A DNA stretch of 64,000 bases, taken from contig NZ_SDQE01000011.1 of assembly GCF_004153455.1 (NCBI RefSeq), positions 1 through 64,000 on the forward strand, read 5' to 3'. Source of the stretch: Allopusillimonas ginsengisoli. Lineage in GTDB: Bacteria > Pseudomonadota > Gammaproteobacteria > Burkholderiales > Burkholderiaceae_B. This document shows, piece after piece, positions 41,886 to 52,066 of the stretch. Under the pieces are notes generated by a model, which ran no database searches, was not told where the DNA came from, and saw only the letters and a program-made list of their open reading frames with translations. The position numbers and the translations under genes are program-made. The first letter of the stretch is position 1. Every line of letters begins with the position of its first letter.

Positions 41886-44048
41886 TCAAGCGCCTGCCTT
41901 GACCTTTTGACGCCAGGCGTGCAACAGAGGCTCGGTGTAGCCATTGGGTTGTTCCAGGCCCTTGAAGACCAGGTCGCACGCAGCCTTGTAGGCAGCCGAG
42001 GACGCGAAGTTGCCTGCCATGGGGCGGTAGGCGGGGTCGCCGGCGTTCTGCTTGTCCACAACTGCTGCCATGCGTTCCATGGTTTCCTGGACTTGCTCTT
42101 TGGTAACGACGCCATGACGCAGCCAGTTGGCCATGTGCTGGCTGGAGATGCGCAGCGTGGCGCGGTCTTCCATCAGGCCGACATCATGGATGTCGGGCAC
42201 CTTGGAACACCCAATCCCCTGATCGATCCAGCGCACGACATAGCCCAGAATGCCTTGTGCGTTGTTGTCCAGCTCTTGCTGCTTTTCTTCATCCGACCAG
42301 TTGGTGTCCGTCGCAACAGGAATCGTCAGAATCTTGTCGAGCAAGGGCTCGGACTTGCCTTCCATGCCGCGCTGGACTTCCTGCACATCGATCTGATGAT
42401 AATGCAGTGCATGCAGCGTAGCGGCTGTGGGCGAGGGCACCCAGGCGGTATTGCCGCCCGCCTTGAGATGGCCAATCTTCTGCTCCAGCATGTCGGCCAT
42501 CAGGTCAGGCATGGCCCACATGCCTTTGCCGATCTGCGCCTGGCCGCGCAGGCCGCATTCCAGGCCAGTCTGCACGTTGTTCCGCTCGTAAGCGTCGATC
42601 CAGACGCTGCGCTTCATGTCGCCCTTGCGAACCATGGGGCCGGCTTCCATCGAGGTGTGGATTTCGTCGCCGGTGCGATCCAGAAAGCCGGTGTTGATGA
42701 AGGCGACGCGTTCGCGTGCCGACGCAATGCAGGCCTTGAGGTTGACGCTGGTGCGGCGCTCTTCGTCCATGATGCCCATCTTGATGGTGTTGGCGGGCAG
42801 GCCGAGCAATTGCTCGGTGCGGGCAAACAGCTCGTTGGCAAAGGCGACTTCGTCGGGGCCGTGCATCTTGGGCTTGACGATGTAAATGGAGCCGGTGCGC
42901 GAGTTGCCCTTGCGTTCGAGATCGTGCATGGCAATCAGCGACGTGAACACGGCATCCAGAATGCCTTCTGGGACTTCGTTCCCGTTCTCGTCAAGGACAG
43001 TGGGGTTGGTCATCAGGTGGCCAACGTTTCGGATGAACATCAGCGAACGGCCGTGCAGCTTATGCGTCTTGCCGTCGGTGCCGGTGTATTCGCGGTCGGG
43101 GTTCAGGGCGCGGGTAAAGGTCTTGCCGCCCTTGGAGACTTCTTCAGTCAGCGAGCCCTGCATCAGGCCCAGCCAGTTGCGGTAGGCCAGCACTTTGTCC
43201 TGGGCATCGACGGCGGCGATGGAGTCTTCGCAGTCCATGATGGTGGTAATGGCCGATTCCAGCACCACGTCTTTGACACCAGCCTTGTCCTGCGCGCCAA
43301 TGGGGTGGGACTTGTCGATCTGGATTTCGAAATGCAGGCCGTTGTGGCGGAACACCAGCGCCTCAGGCGTCGCGGCCTCGCCGCGGTAACCCAGGAAGGC
43401 GTCCGGCTGGGCGAGCGTGGCGGTGCCGCCATCGGCCAGCGTGACCGTCAGGCGGTTGCCGTCCACCTGATAGGCGGTAACGTCTACGTGTGAGCCCTTG
43501 GCCAGCGGAATGCTGTCGTCCAGGAACTTGCGGGCAAAGGCGATGACTTTTTCACCGCGCTTGGGGTTATAGCCGCCGGCACGCGTTGCGCCGTCTTCTT
43601 CGGAGATGGCATCGGTGCCATAGAGGGCGTCGTACAGACTGCCCCAGCGCGCGTTGGCCGCGTTCAGCGCATAGCGGGCGTTGGTGATGGGCACGACAAG
43701 CTGGGGCCCAGCCTGTTGCGTAACTTCGGTGTCGACGCGGTCGGTCTTGACAGCCACGCTGTCGGGCACGGGCGTGAGATAGCCGATGTCGGACAGGAAG
43801 GCGCGATAGGCGTCTGCGTCCTTGACGGGCCCGGGATTTTGACGATACCAGTTATCCAGCTCTGCCTGCAGACGGTCGCGTTCGGCCAGCAGCGTGTGGT
43901 TGCGAGGGGCCAAGTCGTGGACCAGGGCATCAAAGCCTGTCCAGAAGGCGTCCGAAGCGACCCCCGTGCCGGGCAACACTTCCCGCTCGACAAATTGATA
44001 CAGTTCGGTCGCTACCTGCAGCCGCTTGCAAGTCGTTCGCTCGATCAT
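41886..44048 (-). CDS. glcB: Malate synthase G
   Basis: A 720-residue enzyme that condenses glyoxylate with acetyl-CoA to malate, the single-domain-set G form. Family tracts include [20 protein letters not shown], the active-site region with [18 protein letters not shown] and NREYTG-like tracts, and [19 protein letters not shown]. It has a GAGGAA site and a long leader. With gcl it uses glyoxylate made from ureidoglycolate. Length fits exactly. Confidence 0.97.
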   Translation of the reverse strand: MIERTTCKRLQVATELYQFVEREVLPGTGVASDAFWTGFDALVHDLAPRNHTLLAERDRLQAELDNWYRQNPGPVKDADAYRAFLSDIGYLTPVPDSVAVKTDRVDTEVTQQAGPQLVVPITNARYALNAANARWGSLYDALYGTDAISEEDGATRAGGYNPKRGEKVIAFARKFLDDSIPLAKGSHVDVTAYQVDGNRLTVTLADGGTATLAQPDAFLGYRGEAATPEALVFRHNGLHFEIQIDKSHPIGAQDKAGVKDVVLESAITTIMDCEDSIAAVDAQDKVLAYRNWLGLMQGSLTEEVSKGGKTFTRALNPDREYTGTDGKTHKLHGRSLMFIRNVGHLMTNPTVLDENGNEVPEGILDAVFTSLIAMHDLERKGNSRTGSIYIVKPKMHGPDEVAFANELFARTEQLLGLPANTIKMGIMDEERRTSVNLKACIASARERVAFINTGFLDRTGDEIHTSMEAGPMVRKGDMKRSVWIDAYERNNVQTGLECGLRGQAQIGKGMWAMPDLMADMLEQKIGHLKAGGNTAWVPSPTAATLHALHYHQIDVQEVQRGMEGKSEPLLDKILTIPVATDTNWSDEEKQQELDNNAQGILGYVVRWIDQGIGCSKVPDIHDVGLMEDRATLRISSQHMANWLRHGVVTKEQVQETMERMAAVVDKQNAGDPAYRPMAGNFASSAAYKAACDLVFKGLEQPNGYTEPLLHAWRQKVKAGA

Positions 44049-44241
44049 GTGATTTCCTCGCTCAGTTTAATTAGCAATAGCTTGCGACGTCTGTTTCGCA
44101 GGTGGCAAGCGTGCCGTGCGCAGGCGCGCGGCAGGGAGGCGGCGGCGTGGACACGGCATGCTGGGCGGATGCGATACGTGCCGGCTGGATGGGCCGGCTG
44201 CGCAGCTATCTACGGATTTGCGAATTTTACGCATAGTCTTT

Positions 44242-44261
44242 CAAGTCTATTATAAGACTTG
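44242..44261 (-). promoter_or_regulatory. glcB promoter -10 inside an inverted repeat
   Basis: CAAGTCT-N6-AGACTTG is a perfect inverted repeat (7-base arms). On the minus strand the spacer reads TATAAT (44254-44249), a perfect -10 for glcB. A protein bound here would occlude RNA polymerase; a GlcC/GntR-like regulator is a guess. The -35 is not clear. Confidence 0.55.
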
Positions 44262-44302
44262 TTAATTGAGACTATAGGTTTCAGTTTCTGAGCGGGTATG
44301 GT

Positions 44303-44338
44303 AATAGGGGGTGGCCCGATATCGGACCACCCCCTATT
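44303..44338 (-). terminator. pyk terminator hairpin
   Basis: AATAGGGGGTGG (44303-44314) pairs with CCACCCCCTATT (44327-44338), with an inner CCG/CGG stem, 54 bases after the pyk stop. There is little T run, so it may work with Rho or as a stabilising 3' hairpin. Confidence 0.6.
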
Positions 44339-44391
44339 GGATGGGCAGGCAGCGTGAAAACGTACGGGGCATCAAGGCCCCGGGACGAAAG

Positions 44392-45921
44392 TCAGGCGGT
44401 TGCGAGGCGCGGATCGGTCTCACTGGCGGTGTTGGCGCGGGCGGTTTTTTTGTGTTTGCCTGGGTCGCTGGTGGATGAACGGTCGCGCAAGTGCTCGTTG
44501 CCTGCAGTGGCGACATGCAGCAGATTGGTGCTGCCGCTGCAGCCAAAGGGCAGGCCGGCAATCACAACGACCTTGTCGTCGACGCCCGCAAGGCCGGCGC
44601 GCAGGGCATGAGCCACGGCCTCGTCTATCATTTGGCTGACATCCGTCAGCTGAGCCTGGAATGCCAGAGGATGTACCCCCCACGCCAGGGCCAGCTGTCT
44701 CGCGATGGTCGGGTCGGGGGTCAAGGCCAGGATGGGCGCGGTGGGGCGTTCGCGGCTGGCACGCAGGGCGCTGAATCCCGACGCGGTATAGGCAACGGTG
44801 ACGGCAGGTTCCAGCAAGCCGACAACACGACGCAGGGCGCAGCAAATGGCATCCGGGGTGGTGGGCTGCGCCGCGGCGTGGGTGGCGTCCAGGCCTGCGC
44901 GCCAGGCAGGATCCTGCTCGACTTCGCGAATAATGCTGGCCATGATGGTGACGGCTTCGACCGGGTATTGCCCCGAGGCGGATTCGGCCGACAGCATCAC
45001 CGCGTCCGCGCCGCTGTAGACAGCATTGGCCACGTCCGAGGCTTCGGCCCGCGTGGGCACCGGCGACGTGATCATGGATTCGAGCATCTGTGTGGCGACC
45101 ACCACCGGGCGGCCCGCGGCACGGGCGGCGCGCACAATGCGTTGCTGAAGCACGGGCACTTTTTGCGGCGGCACCTCGACGCCCAGGTCGCCGCGGGCCA
45201 CCATGATGCCGTCTGCGCGTTCGATGATGGCGTCCAGGTGCTCGATGGCGGCCGGCTTTTCCAGCTTGGCCATGATCTTGACGTTGGCGCGGTCGCCAAT
45301 AATGGCACGCGCTTCGTCTATGTCTTCGGGGCGCTGTACAAACGAAAGCGCGATCCAGTCCACGCCCAGCGACAGGCCGAAGTCCAGATCGGCGCGGTCC
45401 TTGGCGGTCAGGGGAGAAATCGGCAACAAGACACCGGGCACGTTCACGCCTTTTCGGTCCGACAGCGGACCGCCGACCATGACCGTGGTTTCGGCAAAGT
45501 CCGGCCCGAACGTCTCGACCCGCAGGCGCAGCTTGCCGTCATCCAGCAGCAGGTCCGCGCCGTGCTCCAGCGAGGCGAAGATTTCGGGATGTGGCAGATT
45601 GGCGCGGCGGGCATTGCCGATGGCCGGATCCAGGTCCAGGCGAAAAGGCTGGCCGTGCTCCAGCGTGACTTTGCCGTCTTCGAGGCGGCCGACCCGCAGC
45701 TTGGGGCCCTGCAAGTCCTGGATAATGCCGATGGGGCGGCCGCGTTCGTGCTCAAGCTCGCGGATGATATGCAGGCGGGCGGCGTGGTCTTCATGTGTGC
45801 CGTGACTGAAGTTCAGGCGAAATACGTTGACACCGGCATCCAGGAGCGCGGCGATGCACTCGCGCGTGGAGCTGGCGGGGCCGAGCGTGGCGACAATGCG
45901 TGCGCGTCGTTGAGCTGTCAT
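44392..45921 (-). CDS. pyk: Pyruvate kinase
   Basis: A 509-residue glycolytic enzyme converting phosphoenolpyruvate and ADP to pyruvate and ATP. Family tracts: RARIVATLGPAS, NVFRLNFSHGTHEDH, and IMVARGDLGVEVP. ATG 45921 has an AGGAG site; an earlier in-frame start lacks one. It is the last gene of gcl-hyi-glxR-ttuD-pyk, so 2-phosphoglycerate made by TtuD reaches pyruvate after enolase. Such a pyk is often a second, glyoxylate-linked isozyme. Confidence 0.95.
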   Translation of the reverse strand: MTAQRRARIVATLGPASSTRECIAALLDAGVNVFRLNFSHGTHEDHAARLHIIRELEHERGRPIGIIQDLQGPKLRVGRLEDGKVTLEHGQPFRLDLDPAIGNARRANLPHPEIFASLEHGADLLLDDGKLRLRVETFGPDFAETTVMVGGPLSDRKGVNVPGVLLPISPLTAKDRADLDFGLSLGVDWIALSFVQRPEDIDEARAIIGDRANVKIMAKLEKPAAIEHLDAIIERADGIMVARGDLGVEVPPQKVPVLQQRIVRAARAAGRPVVVATQMLESMITSPVPTRAEASDVANAVYSGADAVMLSAESASGQYPVEAVTIMASIIREVEQDPAWRAGLDATHAAAQPTTPDAICCALRRVVGLLEPAVTVAYTASGFSALRASRERPTAPILALTPDPTIARQLALAWGVHPLAFQAQLTDVSQMIDEAVAHALRAGLAGVDDKVVVIAGLPFGCSGSTNLLHVATAGNEHLRDRSSTSDPGKHKKTARANTASETDPRLATA

Positions 45922-45953
45922 GGTGTGAGTCTCCTGGGGATGGCGCACAATGG

Positions 45954-47216
45954 TCAGAGGACCAAAATGGCGCGGAAATCGTTGACGTTGGTCAGCGTCG
46001 GACCGGTAATCACCGCATCGTCCAGCGCCTCGAAAAAACCGTGGCCGTCGTTGTCGTCCAGGCTGTCGCGCGGCCGCAAGCCCAGTTCGCGTGCGCGTTG
46101 CAGCGTGTCCGGGCCGATAAAGGCGCCGGCGCGCTCTTCCTGTCCGTCGACGCCATCGGTGTCGCCAGCCATGGCGTGGATGCCGCCTGCGCCATCCAGC
46201 GCGACGGCCAGGGACAGCAGAAATTCGACGTTGCGTCCGCCGCGACCCTGACCACGCAGCGTGACCGTGGTCTCGCCACCCGATAGCAGCACGCAGGGCG
46301 GGGCAATGGGTTGATGATGGTCGTGGGCTTGCAAGGCGATACCCGCCATGACCTTGCCCACCTCGCGCGCTTCGCCTTCGATGCGGTCGCCCAGGATCAG
46401 GCTGTTCACCCCGGCCTGTGCGGCAACCTGGGCCGCGGCGCCGAGGGCCTTCTGCGGCGTGGCGATCAAATGGGTTTCCACGCCGGACAGGCGCGGGTCA
46501 TTGGACTTGATCGTTTCGCCCGATCCATCTTCCAGCAGGCGACGGGCAGCGGGCGGCAGGTCGATGCCATAGCGGCGCACGATATCCAGCGCATCGGCGC
46601 AGCTACTGTCGTCGGCAACGGTTGGGCCTGAAGCGATATCGGCGGGCTGGTCCCCCGGCACATCGGAAATCAGCAAATTCACCACCTGTGCCGGGTGGCA
46701 GGCCGCGGCGAGGCGCCCGCCTTTGATGGCGGACAGATGCCGGCGCACGCAATTCATTTCAGAAATATTGGCGCCCGACTTGAGCAGGGCGCGGTTGACC
46801 GCCTGTTTGTCTTCCAGCGTCAGGCCGTCACCGGGCACTGCCAGCAGCGCGGAGCCGCCGCCGGACATCAGGCACAGCACCAGGTCGTCTGCCGTCAAGC
46901 CTTGCACCAGTTCCATCATGCGCCGGGCGGCATCACTGCCTGCCGCATCGGGCACCGGATGGGCCGCCTCGACAATCTCTATCCGCTCACAGGCTACGGC
47001 ATGGCCATAGCGGGTGACCACCAGGCCTTCGAGCGGCCCCGCCCAGTGGTCTTCGACGGCGCGGGCCATGGCGGCAGACGCCTTGCCGGCCCCGATCACG
47101 ATGGTGCGGCCCTTGGGCGCGGCAGGCAGAAAGGGCGGCAGGCAGTGCGCCGGCTGCGCCGCTTCCACCGCAGCGGCAAACATTTGGGCCAGTAGTTCGC
47201 GAGGGGGCAAGGTCAT
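45954..47216 (-). CDS. ttuD: Glycerate 2-kinase (MOFRL family)
   Basis: A 420-residue kinase that makes 2-phosphoglycerate from D-glycerate. Motifs: IVIGAGKASAAMA near the start, LCLMSGGGSALLAVP, ISDVPGDQPADIASGPTVAD, and the C-terminal MOFRL region with AGDTDGVDGQEE. Gene order gcl-hyi-glxR-ttuD fits the glycerate route. ATG 47216 is used; a TTG 27 bases upstream is in frame. Confidence 0.95.
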   Translation of the reverse strand: MTLPPRELLAQMFAAAVEAAQPAHCLPPFLPAAPKGRTIVIGAGKASAAMARAVEDHWAGPLEGLVVTRYGHAVACERIEIVEAAHPVPDAAGSDAARRMMELVQGLTADDLVLCLMSGGGSALLAVPGDGLTLEDKQAVNRALLKSGANISEMNCVRRHLSAIKGGRLAAACHPAQVVNLLISDVPGDQPADIASGPTVADDSSCADALDIVRRYGIDLPPAARRLLEDGSGETIKSNDPRLSGVETHLIATPQKALGAAAQVAAQAGVNSLILGDRIEGEAREVGKVMAGIALQAHDHHQPIAPPCVLLSGGETTVTLRGQGRGGRNVEFLLSLAVALDGAGGIHAMAGDTDGVDGQEERAGAFIGPDTLQRARELGLRPRDSLDDNDGHGFFEALDDAVITGPTLTNVNDFRAILVL

Positions 47217-47264
47217 GGATGGTTCCGTCAGGGCAGTCAACAAGGGCGGCTGAACGCGTGCCGC

Positions 47265-48149
47265 TTACTGGCCGATCTCGAAGTTGGCGGCTTTTTCCAG
47301 TGCACGCACCATGGCCGAATGATCCCATCCCGACCCCTCATGGGCAGCGCAGGAGTTGAACAGTTCTTGCGATACGGCGGTGCTGGGCAGTGATACGCCA
47401 AGCTGGCGGGCGGTGCTCAGTGCGAGATTCAGGTCTTTCTGGTGCAGGGCGATGCGAAAGCCCGGTTCGAAGGTACGGTTGATCATGCGTTCGCCGTGCA
47501 CTTCCAGTACGCGCGAGTTGGCAAAGCCGCCCATGAGCGCCTGGCGAACTTTGGCGGCATCGGCGCCGGCCTTGGAGGCCAGCAGCAATGCTTCACCGAC
47601 CGCGGCAATGTTCAGCGCCACGATGATCTGGTTGGCGACCTTGGTGATCTGCCCGTCGCCATTGCCGCCGACCAGTGTCACGTTCTTGCCCATCAGATCG
47701 AACAGTGGCTTGACTGTATCGAAGGCTTCCTGCTTGCCGCCGACCATGATCGTCAAACTGGCTGCCTTGGCGCCGACCTCGCCGCCCGAAACGGGCGCAT
47801 CAAGATATTCGCACCCAAGTTCATTGATGCGTTTGGCAAAGTCCTTGGTGGCAACGGGCGATATCGAACTCATGTCGACCACGATGGCGCCTTTGCGAAC
47901 GCCGCTGGCAACGCCGTCTTTGCCGAACAGGGCTTTTTCGACGTCCGGGGTGTCTGGCACCATGACGATGACAACATCGCCCTGGCTGGCCGCCTCGGCA
48001 GCGCTCGCGCACGATGTTGCGCCCGCGCTGACCAGATCGGCAGGGGTATTGCCCAACGTATAGGTATACAGCGTGTGACCGCCCTTGATGAGATTGGCGG
48101 CCATCGGGGTACCCATGATGCCCAGGCCAACGAAAGCGATATTTGCCAT
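47265..48149 (-). CDS. glxR: Tartronate semialdehyde reductase (2-hydroxy-3-oxopropionate reductase)
   Basis: A 294-residue NAD(P)H enzyme of the 3-hydroxyisobutyrate dehydrogenase family that reduces tartronate semialdehyde to D-glycerate. The N-terminal nucleotide site is FVGLGIMGTPMAANL; the substrate tract is DAPVSGGEVGAKAASLTIMVGG; and the catalytic lysine lies in ITKVANQIIVALNI. Located between hyi and ttuD, as in the glyoxylate carboligase pathway. Confidence 0.95.
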   Translation of the reverse strand: MANIAFVGLGIMGTPMAANLIKGGHTLYTYTLGNTPADLVSAGATSCASAAEAASQGDVVIVMVPDTPDVEKALFGKDGVASGVRKGAIVVDMSSISPVATKDFAKRINELGCEYLDAPVSGGEVGAKAASLTIMVGGKQEAFDTVKPLFDLMGKNVTLVGGNGDGQITKVANQIIVALNIAAVGEALLLASKAGADAAKVRQALMGGFANSRVLEVHGERMINRTFEPGFRIALHQKDLNLALSTARQLGVSLPSTAVSQELFNSCAAHEGSGWDHSAMVRALEKAANFEIGQ

Positions 48150-48186
48150 GGTGATGCTCCTTGATTCAGATTGCGTATGCTTGAAA

Positions 48187-48981
48187 TTAGATTGCGTACT
48201 CTTGGGCGGCGAGGGCCTCTATCCAGCCCAGGCCTGCACTGGTGCCGGCGGCCGGCTTGTACTCGCAGCCTATCCACCCTTCATAGCCCAGGCTGTCGAT
48301 GTGTCGCAGCAGCCAGGCGTAGTTGATTTCGCCGGTGCCGGGTTCGTTGCGGCCCGGATTGTCGGCCAGCTGGATATGGCCGATCTGCGCCAGGTTGGCG
48401 GCGATGGTGGCGGCCAGTTCGCCTTCCATGCGCTGAGCGTGGTAGATGTCGTACTGCACAAAGAGATTGTCTGATCCGGTTTGGCGGATCAGCTCCAGCG
48501 CCTGGTCGGTGCGGCTCAGATAAAAGCCGGGAATGTCAAAGGTGTTGATGGGTTCGATCAGCAGGCGAATGTTGGCGGCTTTGAGCTGGTCTGCGGCAAA
48601 GCGCAGGTTATCGACAACCAGCGCATGCACGGTGTCGGCATCGGCGCCCGCTGGCGTTTTGCCGATCAGGCAGTTGACCTGCGTGCAGCCGAGGGTCGTG
48701 GCGTATTCAATGGCACGGCCCACGCCGTCCTGGAACTCACCGGCGCGGTCTGGCAGGCAGGCAATGCCGCGCTCGCCGGCGTCCCAATCGCCGGCGGGCA
48801 GGTTGTGCAGTACCTGAGTCAGGCCGTTTTCACTCAGTGCTGCGGCCAGCACTTCCTTGCCGTAGGCGTAGGGAAACAGATACTCGACGCCGGTAAAGCC
48901 ATGATCGGCGGCCGCTTTGAAGCGGTCCAGGAAATCCAGCTCGCCAAAGAGCATGGACAGGTTGGCGGCAAATCTTGGCAT
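48187..48981 (-). CDS. hyi: Hydroxypyruvate isomerase
   Basis: A 264-residue TIM-barrel enzyme that interconverts hydroxypyruvate and tartronate semialdehyde. Family start PRFAANLSMLFGELDFLDRF, the metal region LLIEPINTFDIPGFYL with its conserved glutamate, and the C-terminal YEGWIGCEYKPAAGTSAGLGW. It follows gcl by 27 bases. Length is normal. Confidence 0.96.
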   Translation of the reverse strand: MPRFAANLSMLFGELDFLDRFKAAADHGFTGVEYLFPYAYGKEVLAAALSENGLTQVLHNLPAGDWDAGERGIACLPDRAGEFQDGVGRAIEYATTLGCTQVNCLIGKTPAGADADTVHALVVDNLRFAADQLKAANIRLLIEPINTFDIPGFYLSRTDQALELIRQTGSDNLFVQYDIYHAQRMEGELAATIAANLAQIGHIQLADNPGRNEPGTGEINYAWLLRHIDSLGYEGWIGCEYKPAAGTSAGLGWIEALAAQEYAI

Positions 48982-49008
48982 GGTCTTACTCCTGGTTGGA
49001 TAGTTGAT

Positions 49009-50790
49009 TCAGTCGAGCAGGGCGAGTGCGGTGGGTGCGTCTACACCTTGCAGGGCCATGTCTTCGAATTCGCTCACGTTGTCGATTTCGGCGCCCATGG
49101 CGATGTTGGTGACGCGCTCCAGCATCAGTTCCACCACGACAGGCACCTGGTGCGCTTTCATCAGGGCACGGGCCTTTTCCAGGGCGGGCTGGATGTCTTC
49201 GGGCGCATCCACCCGTATCGCCTTGCAGCCCAGGCCTTCGGCCACGGCAACGTGATCCACGCCATAGCCTTTGGTGTCCGGATTGTTGATGTTGTCGAAC
49301 GCCAGTTGCACGCAGTAGTCCATGTCAAAGCCGCGCTGCGCCTGACGAATCAGGCCGAGGTAGGCGTTGTTCACCAGGATGTGCAGGTAGGGCAGCTTGA
49401 ACTGCGCGCCAACCGCCAACTCTTCCAGCATGAACTGGAAGTCATAGTCGCCCGAGATCGCCACGATTTCATCATCGGGGCAGGCAGCGCGTACGCCCAG
49501 GGCGGCAGGGATCGTCCAGCCCAGCGGGCCAGCCTGACCGCAGTTGATCCAGTTGCGCGGGCCATAGACGTGCAGGAACTGGGCGGCGGCAATTTGAGAC
49601 AGGCCGATCGTGCTCACGTAGCGGGTATTGCGACCAAAAGCCGTATTCATTTCCTGGTAGACGCGCTGCGGCTTGAGCGGCTTGTTGTCGAAGTTGGTCT
49701 TGCGCTGCATGGACTGTTCGCGCTTGCGCGCCTGGCACTTTTGCGCCCATTCGCTGCGATCGCGCAGGATGCCGGCTTTCTTCAGGTCTTGTGCGGCTTC
49801 GATCATCAAGTCCAGGGCAATGCCTGCATCCGACACGATGCCGTAGTCGGGACCAAACACCTTGCCGATCTGCGTGGGTTCGATATCGATGTGCACGAAC
49901 TTGCGGCCTTTGGTGTAGACGCTGACCGAGCCTGTGTGGCGATTGGCCCAACGATTGCCGATACCCATCACGAAGTCGGATTCGAGCAGTGTGGCATTGC
50001 CGTAGCGATGCGAGGTCTGCAGGCCGACCATGCCTGCCATCAATGGGTGGTCGTCGGGAATGACGCCCCAACCCATCAGCGTCGGAATGACGGGCACGCC
50101 CAGCAATTCGGCAAAGGCCTGCAGTTTGTCCGAGGCGTCGGCATTGAAGACGCCGCCGCCCGATACGATCACGGGTCGTTCGGCATCATTGAGCATCTGA
50201 ACGGCATGCGCTGCCTGGGCGCGGGTGGCCGATGGCTTGTACACGGCCAGCGGCTCATAGGTGTCGGGATCGAATTCGATTTCTGCCATCTGCACATCGA
50301 TGGGCAGGTCCACCAGCACGGGGCCAGGGCGGCCCGAGCGCATGATATGGAAGGCCTGCTGGAGCACGCGCGGCACCTGCGCCGGTTCGCGTACCGTGAT
50401 GGACCATTTGGTGACGGGCTTGGCGATGGTCTCGATATCCACGGCCTGGAAGCTTTCCTTGTGCAACTGGTCGCGCGATGCCTGGCCGGTAATGCACAGT
50501 ATGGGAATGGAGTCGCCGGAGGCGGAGTACAGGCCGGTGATCATGTCGGTGCCGGCAGGGCCGGAGGTGCCCAGACAGACGCCGATGTTTCCCGGCTTGG
50601 CGCGCGTGTAGCCTTCTGCCATGTGCGAGGCGCCTTCTACGTGGCGAGCCAGGATATGGGAAAACCCGCCATGCTTGCGCAAGGCGGAGTACAAAGGGTT
50701 GATAGCGGCGCCGGGTACGCCGAACAAGGTGCTGACACCTTCCTTGTGCAATACGGCGGCGGCTGCATCGACTGCTCTCATTCGGGCCAT
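49009..50790 (-). CDS. gcl: Glyoxylate carboligase (tartronate-semialdehyde synthase)
   Basis: A 593-residue thiamin-diphosphate enzyme joining two glyoxylates to tartronate semialdehyde and CO2. It has Val51 (ARHVEGASH) where most ThDP enzymes have the catalytic Glu, a hallmark of Gcl. Start [10 protein letters not shown] matches E. coli. It heads the operon and is divergent from the LysR gene at 51060 across a 269-base region with candidate operators. Confidence 0.97.
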   Translation of the reverse strand: MARMRAVDAAAAVLHKEGVSTLFGVPGAAINPLYSALRKHGGFSHILARHVEGASHMAEGYTRAKPGNIGVCLGTSGPAGTDMITGLYSASGDSIPILCITGQASRDQLHKESFQAVDIETIAKPVTKWSITVREPAQVPRVLQQAFHIMRSGRPGPVLVDLPIDVQMAEIEFDPDTYEPLAVYKPSATRAQAAHAVQMLNDAERPVIVSGGGVFNADASDKLQAFAELLGVPVIPTLMGWGVIPDDHPLMAGMVGLQTSHRYGNATLLESDFVMGIGNRWANRHTGSVSVYTKGRKFVHIDIEPTQIGKVFGPDYGIVSDAGIALDLMIEAAQDLKKAGILRDRSEWAQKCQARKREQSMQRKTNFDNKPLKPQRVYQEMNTAFGRNTRYVSTIGLSQIAAAQFLHVYGPRNWINCGQAGPLGWTIPAALGVRAACPDDEIVAISGDYDFQFMLEELAVGAQFKLPYLHILVNNAYLGLIRQAQRGFDMDYCVQLAFDNINNPDTKGYGVDHVAVAEGLGCKAIRVDAPEDIQPALEKARALMKAHQVPVVVELMLERVTNIAMGAEIDNVSEFEDMALQGVDAPTALALLD

Positions 50791-50896
50791 GATCTTTCCT
50801 TGGGTTCAGAGTTGATGTGTCTGTGCTCGTGCGATGTACGCGAGGCTCTTGGTGATCAGGATAGGGAATGTCCTCATGCTTTTGAATTGCACTTGC

Positions 50897-50923
50897 TATC
50901 GTTTTTGTCGATACTTTTAGTAT
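50897..50923. promoter_or_regulatory. Overlapping inverted repeats in gcl/LysR promoter region
   Basis: TATCG-N7-CGATA (50897-50913) overlaps ATACTTTTAGTAT (50911-50923), both perfect inverted repeats. They lie between divergent gcl and lysR, about 107-137 bases from each start. Likely binding sites for the neighbouring LysR protein. Confidence 0.5.
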
Positions 50924-51059
50924 GTTCCAGGTTCAGCCACCTCGATCTGGACGATCTTGAAACCCGTCTGTCTCCCTTGCTTAATACTATTGTGCAGCGC
51001 ACCATGGGCGAGCAGCGGGTTTTTTGCGATTATGCGAAAACACATATAAAAGGTATGCA

Positions 51060-51974
51060 ATGGACCGATACACCGCTATCCGAAGCTTTGTGCTGGTGGC
51101 CGAGCACGGCAGCTTTGCCGCCGCTGCGCTGGTCGAGGGCGTAACGCCGGTGATCATGGGCCGCCGGCTGACGTCGCTGGAGCGCCGCCTGGGCGTGCAA
51201 TTGCTGCACCGCTCCACGCGTGGCCTCACGCTCACCGAACTGGGCGAACGGTTTCTGGAAAATTGCCAGCAGTTGCTGCACGATTTCGAAGCGGCCGAAG
51301 ACAGCATCAGCTCGGGTCGCAGCACGGTACGCGGGCACCTGGTCGTGTCCGGCCCGGCCGCATTTGGGCGCCGTCATATCGCGCCGCACGCCGCTGCGTT
51401 TCGCGCGCGCTATCCGGATCTGCGTTTGTCCTTTAACTTTACGGACAGCGTGGTGGATCTTGTACGAGAAGGTTATGACCTCGCCATTCGCGTAGGGGAA
51501 GTGCGCGATCCCAATTATGTTGCGCTGCGCCTGTATCCCAACCAGCGCGTGGTGTGCGGCACGCCCGCCTATTTTTCGAAGCATGGCATTCCAGCGCGTC
51601 CGGAGGATCTGTCCCAGCACAACTGCCTGGCGTTCAATCTGCAGGGTGGCCAGCAGCGTGGCTGGACGTTCGTGCGCAGCGGCAGGCCATTTGCCGTGCG
51701 CGTGGATGGTGATCTGGCCTGCAACGACGGCGAGCTGCTTTACGACTGGGTCAAGCAGGGCCTGGGCATAGGCTGGCGCTCAACCTGGGAGATCCAGGCA
51801 GAGCTCAAACAGGGTAGCCTGATGACGGTGCTCGATGATTTTGCGCTGCCAGAGTACGACATCCAGGCGGTCTATCCTCAGCAGCGTTATCTGCCTGCCA
51901 AGGTGCGCCACTTTATTGATTATCTCAGGGCTATCTACAATCGGCCCGGGTATTGGGAAGGCGCAGGGGATTGA
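51060..51974 (+). CDS. LysR-family transcriptional regulator (gcl neighbour)
   Basis: A 304-residue LTTR with N-terminal helix-turn-helix (FVLVAEHGSFAAAALVEGVTPVIMGRRLTSLERRLGVQLL) and an effector domain. It is divergent from gcl and probably senses a glyoxylate-pathway metabolite. ATG 51060 has an AAAGG site; a longer frame to 51024 has none. Its 3' end is followed by allA on the opposite strand. Confidence 0.92.
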   Translation: MDRYTAIRSFVLVAEHGSFAAAALVEGVTPVIMGRRLTSLERRLGVQLLHRSTRGLTLTELGERFLENCQQLLHDFEAAEDSISSGRSTVRGHLVVSGPAAFGRRHIAPHAAAFRARYPDLRLSFNFTDSVVDLVREGYDLAIRVGEVRDPNYVALRLYPNQRVVCGTPAYFSKHGIPARPEDLSQHNCLAFNLQGGQQRGWTFVRSGRPFAVRVDGDLACNDGELLYDWVKQGLGIGWRSTWEIQAELKQGSLMTVLDDFALPEYDIQAVYPQQRYLPAKVRHFIDYLRAIYNRPGYWEGAGD

Positions 51975-52066
51975 GCGATGGAACTGGCGGGGGCATGCGC
52001 TGTTCCGGGCCTGAGCGCTGTCGGCCGGCCGGGGGGCGCAGGCCGAGCTCGTTTGCACGCCGCGCC

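Larger units (their letters stand above)
44049..44391. other. Intergenic region glcB-pyk
   Basis: This 343-base gap holds a GC-rich glcB leader with a GCCGGC/GCCGGC hairpin (44180-44198), a glcB promoter/operator (44242-44261) and a palindromic pyk terminator (44303-44338). I see no short gene in it. Confidence 0.7.

Noticed and set aside
41775-43493. Long plus-strand frame over glcB
   Set aside because: Antisense shadow of malate synthase, no recognisable domain.
44491-46251. Long plus-strand frame over pyk and ttuD
   Set aside because: Spans two real genes on the other strand; Gly/His/Arg-rich and no motifs.
48481-51144. Very long plus-strand frame over hyi and gcl
   Set aside because: It is antisense to two well-recognised enzymes; composition is His/Gly/Arg-rich, no family motifs.
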